A stretch of 64,000 nt of DNA from Clostridia bacterium (GTDB lineage Bacteria > Bacillota > Clostridia > Peptostreptococcales > Anaerovoracaceae): the NCBI GenBank assembly GCA_024693105.1, contig JAILLO010000093.1, positions 1-64,000 of the forward strand, in the 5' to 3' direction. How positions within the stretch are numbered: position 1 is the stretch's first letter; each line of letters opens with the position of its first letter. The translations under genes were made by a program, and so were the position numbers. The notes under the pieces are model-generated. The model saw only the letters and a program-made list of their open reading frames with translations, made no database searches and was not told the origin of the DNA. Shown piece after piece: positions 52,486-60,818 of the stretch.

Positions 52486-53256
52486 CTATAAACCAAGTCC
52501 GAGCGCACCCATATTTGCAAGCATCTTGTAAGTTGCCGATGAATTGAAAACCTTGTTAAGATCCTTTGACCAACATTCAATCTTGTCATTCTGTCTTAAT
52601 GTCAGGTCAAGCTCTGCTCTTACCGGATTTCCGTACTTATCAAACATTGTGTACCTTGTATTTGCACGGAAAAACAGTCCCGAAAAAATATACGTTCCCC
52701 AAAGGAAGAAAACTCTTTCCACCTTCTGGTTTCCGATACATGAATAGATGGCTTCTATATAATCCTTCACACGCGGACTGCCTGTCATGACAGGCAGTGC
52801 CATTCCAAGGGCGGTTTTTGCGATAAATGTAGGATTCAGCGATGCGGCCGCATTTGCAATTTCAAGTGTAAACGCATCCGCGAGCGTTGCCTGGTCAAAA
52901 ATAAGCGTAAACTGAAGTTCATTTATACCTATCCCTTTTGGAATCGTAACCTGACTGTCTCCTGCTTTCTGTTCAAGGTCGATATAATAATCAATGTCTT
53001 TTTCACCGTTAATAAGCAGATTCTGCGGATTGTACTGCGTGTAGAAGAAATATCGCAGACATCCCTGCGGAGTTTGCATACCGTCGCCTCCCAGATTTTG
53101 CAGTCTCTCGGCCATGGCCTTTGCTTCGTCGGCTTTTTTCTTCATTTGCGATAATTTTGTCGGAGGTGCCGGGTCTGCTATCGGAACATCTTTTTTGTTG
53201 ATATCCACTATAAGCATCGCCTGCTCGTTTCCGCCAAGTATATTTCCGAGTGCCAC
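52486..53256 (-). CDS. CIS_tube-family baseplate/tube adaptor protein (first copy)
   Basis: The 256-residue protein shows the same domain as its neighbour: LRYFFYTQYNPQNLLINGEK, then INELQFTLIFDQATLADAFT, and YMFDKYGNPVRAELDLTLRQ-like C-terminal strand pattern. A helical N-terminal insert of Lys/Ala/Glu (about 35-60) precedes it. Start is a GTG at 53256 with GGAG ahead of it. Like the second copy, it has no LysM domain. Confidence 0.76.
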   Translation of the reverse strand: MALGNILGGNEQAMLIVDINKKDVPIADPAPPTKLSQMKKKADEAKAMAERLQNLGGDGMQTPQGCLRYFFYTQYNPQNLLINGEKDIDYYIDLEQKAGDSQVTIPKGIGINELQFTLIFDQATLADAFTLEIANAAASLNPTFIAKTALGMALPVMTGSPRVKDYIEAIYSCIGNQKVERVFFLWGTYIFSGLFFRANTRYTMFDKYGNPVRAELDLTLRQNDKIECWSKDLNKVFNSSATYKMLANMGALGLGL

Positions 53257-53355
53257 TTCAGTCTCCTTTCTCCGTGCATGCAGTCATCCTTCATAAAAGA
53301 GGCATGAGTGCAAGTCGGTTCTTCCGTATTTCTGTGCATCAGCCGTACATTCGGT

Positions 53356-56034
53356 TTAATAGCCGCGTCTGCTTCGTTCGTCTCTGAGCCTTCGCTCAAT
53401 CTGGTCATATACTTTGTCAGTCAGCTCATCAAGTTGGTCTGATACACTTTTTTCAATGGTTTTTTCGATTTTTCTGCCTGTTTTTTCAATAACCTGCTCT
53501 GAAATATTGTTGATCTGCACCTTGTCAAGCTCGATATTTTTTTCAATCGTCTGCTGAACGGTCTGCTCGCTTTTCGTTGTCTTTACGCGATTGATTTCCT
53601 CAAGTATTTCATCGCTTATGTCGTTTACTCTTTTGTGAACTATCGGTGCCTCTTTGTGGAACTGCTGCACCTCACGTTCTGTTTTCACGGTACGTCTTTC
53701 GATCGGAGTGATAGTTTCATGAACTGTGCTGACAGCCTCTGATATCACATTGTCCCTGACGATACCCGCCTGTCTCAGTATCTCTGTCTCACTTATAAGC
53801 GGAGCGGTCGTGTCAGTATCTTTGTGAACCATATCCGCCTGCTTCTTTGACGCCCCCCGTTTTCCGGCTTTTGCAGGCGCAGAAACTGCTCCCGCCTCAC
53901 CTTGCATATGCACATTTTCTATCGTGACATCTGTTTTTTCGTTATTCACATTGACTATGCTTGCAGGCTCAAAAGGCTCTCTTTTCCCCGCCGAAGCCGC
54001 TTTTTTGTAATCGTCGCGCTCTTTTGTAATTATCTGCTGCAGGGCCTTTTCCATTTCTTTCTCAAGAACGGTTTCCTTCTGCCTCTTTTGCTCAATTATA
54101 TTTCGGTTGATATTTCTTATTTCCGAAAAATCATTGCTTTCTTCAATACGCTCAAGCATAACGGCCGGTTCAAAAGGCACGTCTTTCTTTTGCTCATGCC
54201 CGGCAGTTACCGTTATATGATTCTCAACCGCCTGAACCGCTTTCTTTTCTATTTCACTGTCAAGCCGTCTGTTCTCCTCAGCCCTCTTTGCTTCTGTTTC
54301 CTTTGTAATTGTCTCAATGCTCTCTCTGTCATATATGCTTTCTGTCCGGAGCATCTCCATCGGTGCGGGAACATAATCTTCCGGAGGATTTTCCTCCGAA
54401 GCCCTGTTCGCCTCGGCAAGATCCGACATAAGCATACCCATGTTTCCCGATGCAACAATTCCGTCATCGATTGCCTTTTGCGGGTCATTATGGATAAAAA
54501 GAATTGTTTCGTAAATTTTTCTTGTGTCCGGGTCAAGAGATTCAAGCTGCGGATAAAGATTTAAAATATTATTCTCCGGTTTTTCAATCTTAACTTCGCT
54601 GAAGAATTCGCTTATTGCCTTTTCCGGCTCCTCCATTGCCTTCAGTGCCGCATTCATGAGACTTTTTCTGTCAATCTTCACTACAGGCTTTTGTGCAACC
54701 TGCTGTTCGTTGATAATTTTGTTGACTTCGTTCTGAATCCTTACGTTTCGCTCGTTCAGATTGCGCAGCTGCGTCATAAAGTCCTGACTTCTGAAATCCT
54801 GCACTGTATTCACATTTGTGATTTCATTTTGCAGCTCGCTGTAATTTTCGGTAACCTGCTCCGGAGTCACATTTAATGTCTGCTCGCTCACAGTCGTATC
54901 ATTGCGGTACAACAGATTCTGTCTCGAATTATAAAGCGTATCTCCCTCAGGATATACTTTTGCGGCTGCGTTATATATATTTTGAAGATTTTGTATGTTG
55001 TTCAATATTGCCTCTGTTTCCTGCCTGTAATTATTGTTGACTTCTTCAATATCAATATCGTTTTTCAGGAGGTTCAGGCTGTTTTCTTCCGTAAGCAGTT
55101 CAAAACGTTTAATCGAGTTTTCAGCTGCTCCGTAGAATGATTTTTCGGCATTCACCCATGTGTTTGCACTTATGTTTTCCTGTAATTTGTTTACTGTGAT
55201 ATTTCCGACCAGGTTTACAAGTGCTGCCGCTGCACCGCCTGAAAGGATGCTTTCCCTTGTAATTTCGCCCCTGCTGTTTTCGTGTTTTTCATATATGTTG
55301 GTAAGTGAATTATATACGCTTTCATCCAGAACACCGGCTTCCTGTTTCAGCTGCATCAGTTTCAGCTGTCTGAAAACGTTTGTCTGCTCCGAAATCAGCA
55401 TTGTGTCATTTGATATATTTGAAACATACCGGTTCGACGGCTTCGAAAAATTATATACCGTCTCATAGATGTTTTCTGTCTGTAATCTGTTAAAAATTTC
55501 GTTTTGCAGATAATATCTGCTCTTATGTACATGGTCGCCTTCCTCTGCCTTTGTAACGGAAGTGTTTTGCGACACATACTGCGTATTCTGCAGTTTCAGC
55601 ATTTCAATGTTTTCGGAATATGCATTGATAAGCCGCGAAATGTTTTCGGCGTTTTCGCTGATATTTCTGACTGCCTTCATAAATTCGGAAACATTCGTAA
55701 TTCCGAGTTTTGAAAGGATATTTGTCACATAAACGCTGTCCTGATAAGTAAAATCCGCCGTGCCGTAATTCGTAATTCTGTTGACAAAGTTATTAAGCAC
55801 TTCTACGGAAAGCTTGTGATTTGACACCGAACTGTTGAAAACGTTTGTGTTGTTGAGATTTGTCTCTGCAGCAACAACGTCCTGAGGGTTCACAAGAAGG
55901 AAAAGTAAATCCTGCGCGGTAAAATCTTCCCTGATGATCGTATAGTTCTTTTCAATTGTGTTGTTGAGCTTCTGCGGAAGAGCTCTTATGTCCTTTCCGC
56001 TTTGAAGCATCAGTGGTTTTTGAATCGTCAGCAT
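53356..56034 (-). CDS. 892-residue Asn-rich coiled-coil protein of the CIS, unknown
   Basis: The protein has no recognised domain. Residues 1 to about 480 are rich in Asn with helical heptads (for example NISENAENISRLINAYSENI). A middle part (about 480-570) has a short ordered segment LDPDTRKIYETILFIHNDPQ. The rest is rich in Glu, Lys, Arg and Thr, ending in a basic helix DKVYDQIERRLRDERSRRGY. The C-terminal motif recalls short helical tails of unnamed proteins in the same position of other CIS clusters, but here the protein is greatly enlarged. It could be the tape measure, an adaptor or a cargo; I cannot tell. It has AGGGG before the ATG. Confidence 0.7.
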   Translation of the reverse strand: MLTIQKPLMLQSGKDIRALPQKLNNTIEKNYTIIREDFTAQDLLFLLVNPQDVVAAETNLNNTNVFNSSVSNHKLSVEVLNNFVNRITNYGTADFTYQDSVYVTNILSKLGITNVSEFMKAVRNISENAENISRLINAYSENIEMLKLQNTQYVSQNTSVTKAEEGDHVHKSRYYLQNEIFNRLQTENIYETVYNFSKPSNRYVSNISNDTMLISEQTNVFRQLKLMQLKQEAGVLDESVYNSLTNIYEKHENSRGEITRESILSGGAAAALVNLVGNITVNKLQENISANTWVNAEKSFYGAAENSIKRFELLTEENSLNLLKNDIDIEEVNNNYRQETEAILNNIQNLQNIYNAAAKVYPEGDTLYNSRQNLLYRNDTTVSEQTLNVTPEQVTENYSELQNEITNVNTVQDFRSQDFMTQLRNLNERNVRIQNEVNKIINEQQVAQKPVVKIDRKSLMNAALKAMEEPEKAISEFFSEVKIEKPENNILNLYPQLESLDPDTRKIYETILFIHNDPQKAIDDGIVASGNMGMLMSDLAEANRASEENPPEDYVPAPMEMLRTESIYDRESIETITKETEAKRAEENRRLDSEIEKKAVQAVENHITVTAGHEQKKDVPFEPAVMLERIEESNDFSEIRNINRNIIEQKRQKETVLEKEMEKALQQIITKERDDYKKAASAGKREPFEPASIVNVNNEKTDVTIENVHMQGEAGAVSAPAKAGKRGASKKQADMVHKDTDTTAPLISETEILRQAGIVRDNVISEAVSTVHETITPIERRTVKTEREVQQFHKEAPIVHKRVNDISDEILEEINRVKTTKSEQTVQQTIEKNIELDKVQINNISEQVIEKTGRKIEKTIEKSVSDQLDELTDKVYDQIERRLRDERSRRGY

Positions 56035-56124
56035 ATTTTGCCCCTGTAATTACCCGTCTTTCCTGATTTTGTTGAAATGCCTCAGCTTGCAATCTTCGCC
56101 CGACAGCCTGAACCGCTCATATTA

Positions 56125-57267
56125 TCAGGAGTTGTTGTTGTTATTATTGTTGTTATTGCCGTCTGTGCTTGAAGGTGTGGTCGGATCTGCCTTAGCAAGC
56201 ACTTTCTTGATATCATCGATTTTCTCTTTTGTTTTGTTGAACTGTTCCTGTTTTTCTTCGACCTTTTCCTCGGCCTTGTTGAGTTCGTAAAGCTCCTTAT
56301 TAAGTTTGTCCTGAGCAGCAGCCTTTTCAGCATCCGTTGTTGCGGCCGCAAGTTCGGCCTTGGCAGCGGCAACATCCGCCTTTTCGGTCTCAAGATCGGC
56401 TTTTGCCTGTTCAAGTTCTGCATTGGCAGCGGTATTTGCAAGTTGAGCCTTGGCAAGTTCACCCTCTGCCTGCGATTTCTGTGCGTTTAAGAGAGCATTT
56501 GCCTTTTCTGATTCTTCGTATTCCTTATCGAATTTTTCTTTTGCTTTTTCTTCTTCCTTCTTGGCCTGGTCAAGTTCTTTCTGTGCATCAGCCTTTTCGG
56601 AATCCGTTTGAGCATCATCAAGTTTCTTCTGTGCGTCTTCAACCTTCTTCTGAGCTGCTACGAGATCCTTGGCAGCTTCGTCTGCTTCGCCCTTTTCCTT
56701 ATCTGCGGAGCTCTTTGCTTTCTCTGCATCTTTCTCGGCCTTGTCCGTATCGTAGCCCACAACTGTTCCCGTTCCGCCGAGAGCGCTGTGGTCTGCTTCT
56801 GCCGCACCGTGCGAATTCGTCCACGGAAGATTTACAACAAGAAATTCCTTGTAAGCAATAGTAATTGTTTCTGTCAGAAGACCGCTGTGTTCGGCATCAA
56901 GTTCTCCCCAGGTTTTACTTATAACAGTACAACCGGTAAAAGTGTAAGTTCTTGCCGCTCCGCCAAAATCTCCCGCATTTTTGCTCACCATCAGAAGAAT
57001 CGGAAGTACCGGTTCTGAACCGAGCGGAAGAGGATCGATATATTCAAAGCCCGTATATCTTTCTACTGTAAGGGTAAACGGCTTTGAAATAGGCTTTCTT
57101 CTCAAATGAACATAGTCATTGAGACCGCCTTCCTGTATATATTCAAATTCATTTTCCCGCGTAAAAGCATGGACTTTTTTGCATGGAACGTCATAAAGTC
57201 CTTCAACACGAAGCATAAAATTTGTATTCATCAGGACGCCGCGTCCTGCTTCAGATACTACAGCCAC
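56125..57267 (-). CDS. CIS tube paralogue with long C-terminal coiled coil
   Basis: Residues 1-150 look like a T4 gp19-type tube protein: MNTNFMLRVEGLYDVPCKKV, HLRRKPISKPFTLTVERYTG, and ISKTWGELDAEHSGLLTETI, which parallel the segments of the main tube gene. From about residue 176 to 360 the sequence is almost only Ala, Glu, Lys, Asp and Gln, a long coiled coil. It ends TDG, nine Asn residues and Ser. Start is a GTG at 57267 with GGAGG ahead of it. A second tube-like gene is normal in CIS, where it forms the tube start or cap, but the coiled-coil extension is not. It might sit inside the tube or link to the 892-residue protein. Confidence 0.75.
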   Translation of the reverse strand: MAVVSEAGRGVLMNTNFMLRVEGLYDVPCKKVHAFTRENEFEYIQEGGLNDYVHLRRKPISKPFTLTVERYTGFEYIDPLPLGSEPVLPILLMVSKNAGDFGGAARTYTFTGCTVISKTWGELDAEHSGLLTETITIAYKEFLVVNLPWTNSHGAAEADHSALGGTGTVVGYDTDKAEKDAEKAKSSADKEKGEADEAAKDLVAAQKKVEDAQKKLDDAQTDSEKADAQKELDQAKKEEEKAKEKFDKEYEESEKANALLNAQKSQAEGELAKAQLANTAANAELEQAKADLETEKADVAAAKAELAAATTDAEKAAAQDKLNKELYELNKAEEKVEEKQEQFNKTKEKIDDIKKVLAKADPTTPSSTDGNNNNNNNNNS

Positions 57268-57355
57268 GATTCTTCCTCCATACTTCTGATTCTTTGTCTG
57301 CTGTCACTTTTATTATTACATCTGCTTTTGCTTCTTATTGCAAAAGTTTTTTCTG

Positions 57356-57553
57356 TTATTTTCTGTATTTATTGATGTCGAAAATATTTTCCGACTCTTT
57401 GTCTGAGGGATTCAGACTCTTGTTTATTTCCGATATTTCACTGCACCATTTGCGTCTGCTTTTGTGATCCAGTTTCATAACATCTTCCCTGCTCCAGTGG
57501 AAGTAATATGAAATGAACGACATTTCCCGGTACAGCTCCTCCTCCGGATACAA
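57356..57553 (-). CDS. DUF6760-like small CIS protein
   Basis: This 65-residue protein fits DUF6760, a short helical protein found in CIS clusters: YPEEELYREMSFISYYFHWS then MKLDHKSRRKWCSEI. I place the start at the TTG at 57553, because GGGAGG lies 7 bases ahead and because it follows the assembly protein's stop by 2 bases. Function is unknown. Its location between the assembly protein and the tube paralogue matches other CIS clusters. Confidence 0.7.
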   Translation of the reverse strand: MYPEEELYREMSFISYYFHWSREDVMKLDHKSRRKWCSEISEINKSLNPSDKESENIFDINKYRK

Positions 57554-57555
57554 GG

Positions 57556-57918
57556 CTATCCCTCCCTGGTAAAATTTATCGGTACACTGTGCACCTTTCC
57601 GCATTCAGGGCAGACAACTTCCATTGTCGGCGGCTCAATACTGTTGATTCTCTGATACATATCCTGCAAAAAAGCAAGATCTGCCGTAAACATATGCTCT
57701 ATCACCGTAGGAAGTATTTCAACCCCCTCAAGCTCGGTAATTACACGGGAGAGAATCACTATCGTAAGATAGGACGGATTCATCATTACGCGCGGATCCC
57801 TTGTCGCGGAAATTTCATCTCCTGCGGTAGCAAGTCTCATTTTCCCTTTTTTGTGAACATTTCCCGCGCCGTCCACATAGCCTCTTGGGAGTTCAAAGTC
57901 ATATACTGTTGTAAACAT
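57556..57918 (-). CDS. CIS tail-assembly protein with zinc-knuckle-like Cys pair
   Basis: This 120-residue protein resembles the small tail-assembly proteins of CIS (gp24/chaperone-type): MFTTVYDFELPRGYVDGAGN, DPRVMMNPSYLTIVILSRVI, then a C-terminal VVCPECGKVHSVPIN. It probably chaperones tube or tape-measure assembly, by analogy to phages. The single CxxC is unusual in such proteins; it may bind zinc with a partner. It lies 86 bases after the main tube gene, separated by a UUCG-loop hairpin. Confidence 0.72.
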   Translation of the reverse strand: MFTTVYDFELPRGYVDGAGNVHKKGKMRLATAGDEISATRDPRVMMNPSYLTIVILSRVITELEGVEILPTVIEHMFTADLAFLQDMYQRINSIEPPTMEVVCPECGKVHSVPINFTREG

Positions 57919-57940
57919 ATAGCCCTCCGATTTTATTCAC

Positions 57941-57970
57941 CGATGGCTGTATCCGAAGATACAGCCACCG
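57941..57970 (-). other. UUCG-loop RNA hairpin after the tube gene
   Basis: On the minus strand GGCTGTATC, TTCG, GATACAGCC form a 9-base stem with a UUCG loop, extended by partial pairing of CCGGTG with CATCGG. There is no U run, so it is more likely a 3' stabiliser or processing barrier than a terminator. It would favour extra tube mRNA over downstream genes. Confidence 0.65.
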
Positions 57971-58004
57971 GCAGTTGATTTAATTTGTTTGTGTTAAGCT
58001 GTTT

Positions 58005-58496
58005 TTAGGTTGCTGAAGTGCCCGATGGAACAGTGAGTTCTTCGTATGCAACTTCCATGGAAGCAACTGCCACTTCGTTTGCAGTACTGTTCATATCAGG
58101 AATTGAATACTTTGTAATAAAAGCATTCTTCAGAGTCCATGCCACTGCTCCGGCGTTTGTGCCGTCGTTAAGCGAAGTAAGAAGCTCAATCTTGATATCC
58201 TTTCTTGAAGGTTCAGGTCTGTTGTCAGCTACGCAGGTATGTGCCCATGCAAGGAACTGGCTGCTTGTGATGTAACCCATTTTGAAAGTTACATTTCCGT
58301 GCTTAACAAGTCCCGGCATCTTAACGGAAGTCCACAGTTTTGCGTTTCCCTGACGGAATTCAATTACTTCTGCAGTCGCATCCATACCGGAAACTTCGGT
58401 GAATGCGCCTACAGAACTTATATCTGAGTCACCTAAATCTGTTGCGGATACCACAAAATTCATTTTGGTCATTGGATATGTGTATTCGTCTGCCAT
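58005..58496 (-). CDS. CIS inner tube protein, T4 gp19-like
   Basis: This is the main subunit of the inner tube. The 163-residue protein matches gp19/Pvc1: FVVSATDLGDSDISSVGAFT, VIEFRQGNAKLWTSVKMPGL, HGNVTFKMGYITSSQFLAWA, and a C-terminal VASMEVAYEELTV. Length is normal for the family. It lies 104 bases after the sheath gene and has GAGGAGGT before its ATG, fitting a highly produced structural protein. A short CCCGG/CCGGG hairpin is in the gap (58553-58567). Confidence 0.93.
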   Translation of the reverse strand: MADEYTYPMTKMNFVVSATDLGDSDISSVGAFTEVSGMDATAEVIEFRQGNAKLWTSVKMPGLVKHGNVTFKMGYITSSQFLAWAHTCVADNRPEPSRKDIKIELLTSLNDGTNAGAVAWTLKNAFITKYSIPDMNSTANEVAVASMEVAYEELTVPSGTSAT

Positions 58497-58600
58497 AAAA
58501 AGTACCTCCTCAATTATTCTTTGTTACGCTATATGATGTTCTTAATACACTGCCCGGATGAACCGGGAAAAGCCCTGCTTTGAGAATTTCAGACAGGTCA

Positions 58601-60286
58601 TTACTGAGCTGTATGCTGAGTAATTCTGAAGATTACAAATTCTGCAGGCTTTGACGGTGCGATACCGATCTGGCAGATGAGTCTGCCGTTTTCAATATCG
58701 TCTCTTGTCATTGTGTTAGGGCCGATATCAACATAGAATGCTTCTGCTTCTGTAGCTCCAACCAGCATTCCTGCTCTCCACAGTCCTCCGAGGAAGCCCT
58801 CGATGGTCATTCTTACTCTGTCCCACAAACCTGCATCGTTTGGTTCGAATACAACCCAGTTTGTGTTTGCGCGAATGCTTTCTTCCACAAATATGAAGAG
58901 TCTTCTTACATTGACATATTTGAAGTTTGAATTTGAAGAAGCTGTTCTTGCTCCCCAGATTTTGATACCCTGTCCCGGAAGCGCTCTGATGAGGTTTACT
59001 CCCTTAGGATTGAGAATATCCTGTTCGCCTGTATTGAAGTTTGTGCTGAGTCCGGAAGTCATGATTGTCTCATTTGCCGGTGCCTTGTGCACTCCGCGAA
59101 CGATATCTGTTCTCGAATATACGCCTGCAACAGAACCCGAAGGCGGAATAAATGCCGGCTTCTTTGCCTGCTGGTCAAATATCTGAATCCACGGATGATA
59201 CATTGCAGCGTATGTACTGTCAATGAGTTCTCTGTATTCAAGAATTTCGTTAGTCTTGACAAGATCCATAGGAATGTCAAGTACTGCAAAACAGGACTTC
59301 TTTCTTTCGCAGAATGTAACAAGTGATACAACTACTTCAGGAAGAGTGATTCCCGGAACTGCCATAATGCTTACTACATCATTTTCAAGGAATGACATGA
59401 TACCTGTTCTCTTGCCCGGGCCGAGGTCTTTTCCGATGAAAACATCAGGAGTAACATTCTTAACTTCGCCTTCAGTTCCTCCGGAAAGAGTGATTGTAAC
59501 AACACCCTTGCCTTCTTCTCCTGTAAGCAGTTCTGTAGGTGAACCGATGCCGAAGATTTCCTGGCACTCAAATCTTACAAGTGCGCTCTTTGCCATCTTT
59601 CTTACGATGAAGTCGCTTGACTCAGGATTGAGGCATACGCCTGTATAAACTTCGCCTTCTCCTCCGCAGGAAACAGTTACGTCAACCTCTGCGGAATATA
59701 CAAACTTCTTCGGAATCAGATCTGTATCAACAGGATTCTCTGCAAATGCTCTTTCAAATACTACATGATCTCCGTTAACCGAAAGGATTTTGTTGTACTC
59801 TCCGTTAAATACAACAAGATTTCCTTCTTCAAAACCGGACAGAGACTTTGCAACATATTCTGTGTCGCTTACCTGTTCAAGCATCTGTGCCTTAAAGCTG
59901 CTTACGTCTTTGAAATTGATTGTAACTTTGTTGCCCCATTTACCTTCGTTAGCTGCCGTTACTCTGATAGCGCCTGTTGTAACAGTTGCTGCCGCTGCTC
60001 CTTCAGGAGCAACTCTTGAAACGTAACATCTTGTTCCTCCGTTAATAAAGAACTGTTCTACAGCATATGGAAGGAAACGGTTTCCGCCGTATACATGCTC
60101 ACCGAGATAGCCGCCGAATACTCTGATATATTCAGCATAGCTTGTGATAAGAACCGGTGCCCCGGAAGTAGGTCCCTTTTCCGCAAATCCCACAAAACCT
60201 GCAGTACTTGTTCCCACGCCCTCTATCGCTCTTGGCGCCGAATCAAATTCCTCGACATAAACACCTGGAGATAAATATTCTGCCAT
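58601..60286 (-). CDS. CIS contractile sheath protein
   Basis: This is the sheath subunit that stores contraction energy. The 561-residue protein has the typical start SPGVYVEEFDSAPRAIEGVG and GFVGFAEKGPTSGAPVLITS, a variable middle, and the conserved C-terminal domain: INLIRALPGQGIKIWGART-like region near residue 430, VNVRRLFIFVEESIRANTNW, then VRMTIEGFLGGLWRAGMLVG and VIFRITQHTAQ. Only one sheath gene is present, versus three in AFP/PVC. Its 5' region has an unusual hairpin directly ahead of the ATG. It lies 127 bases after the PAAR-like gene. Confidence 0.96.
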   Translation of the reverse strand: MAEYLSPGVYVEEFDSAPRAIEGVGTSTAGFVGFAEKGPTSGAPVLITSYAEYIRVFGGYLGEHVYGGNRFLPYAVEQFFINGGTRCYVSRVAPEGAAAATVTTGAIRVTAANEGKWGNKVTINFKDVSSFKAQMLEQVSDTEYVAKSLSGFEEGNLVVFNGEYNKILSVNGDHVVFERAFAENPVDTDLIPKKFVYSAEVDVTVSCGGEGEVYTGVCLNPESSDFIVRKMAKSALVRFECQEIFGIGSPTELLTGEEGKGVVTITLSGGTEGEVKNVTPDVFIGKDLGPGKRTGIMSFLENDVVSIMAVPGITLPEVVVSLVTFCERKKSCFAVLDIPMDLVKTNEILEYRELIDSTYAAMYHPWIQIFDQQAKKPAFIPPSGSVAGVYSRTDIVRGVHKAPANETIMTSGLSTNFNTGEQDILNPKGVNLIRALPGQGIKIWGARTASSNSNFKYVNVRRLFIFVEESIRANTNWVVFEPNDAGLWDRVRMTIEGFLGGLWRAGMLVGATEAEAFYVDIGPNTMTRDDIENGRLICQIGIAPSKPAEFVIFRITQHTAQ

Positions 60287-60296
60287 AATTCTCTTC

Positions 60297-60318
60297 GTTT
60301 TAAGCCTCCGCTTAAAAC
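60297..60318 (-). other. hairpin in the sheath gene 5' region
   Basis: On the minus strand GTTTTAAGC pairs with GCTTAAAAC around the loop GGAG. A strong AGGAGGAG lies just before the hairpin, about 30 bases from the ATG, and the loop itself carries GGAG. It could protect the mRNA, present a ribosome site in the loop, or bring the upstream site close to the start. Confidence 0.65.
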
Positions 60319-60413
60319 TCCTCCTTTCACCTATTCTTTATATCCCTGCTATAACATCAGGTTTAAAAAATAACTTGTATAACCACGACTTTTCGGTCAA
60401 TTGGATATCTTTT

Positions 60414-60797
60414 TCAGATAACGACTTTAGTCTGTCCCGGAAATACTATTGATATCGAACCACCCCAAACGCATGTGCATTTTGCGGTCTGGTCGATTGC
60501 AGGCATTCCGCCCACCAGCCTTTTGGTTGCCGGAGCCCAGGGTGCAACAGTATTCGGGATACATGGTGCCGGTGTGAAAACACCCAAGGCTGCTGCCGTA
60601 GCGGCTTGAACCGCCGGATTTGCCGGACAAGTGCACATGCCAAAAGGCATAATATTTGCTAAAGCATTAAAATCCTTTATTGTCGCTTCCGGCTTTCCGT
60701 CTGCCATTGTCTTCGTCTGAGATGTCACCATAAGTTGCGAGGGGACTGTCCCAAACGTGCACATCAGGTTTGCGCCGGTCACTACCGCCATAGCCAT
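60414..60797 (-). CDS. PAAR-like DUF4280 tip protein
   Basis: PAAR-like proteins cap the spike tip and bind cargo. The 127-residue protein fits DUF4280: MAVVTGANLMCTFGTVPSQL, then ATIKDFNALANIMPFGMCTC, and KCTCVWGGSISIVFPGQTKV. Its seven or so cysteines could bind a metal at the tip. It lies upstream of the sheath, far from the spike gene at 49.7 kb, a separation seen in some CIS clusters. The ATG has AAAGGAGGAG ahead. Confidence 0.85.
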   Translation of the reverse strand: MAMAVVTGANLMCTFGTVPSQLMVTSQTKTMADGKPEATIKDFNALANIMPFGMCTCPANPAVQAATAAALGVFTPAPCIPNTVAPWAPATKRLVGGMPAIDQTAKCTCVWGGSISIVFPGQTKVVI

Positions 60798-60818
60798 AAC
60801 TTTACTCCTCCTTTCTGA

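Noticed and set aside
60319-60413. SigD-type promoter (TAAA, 15 bases, GGGATATA) ahead of the sheath gene
   Set aside because: Three of eight -10 positions differ from the consensus; no independent support.
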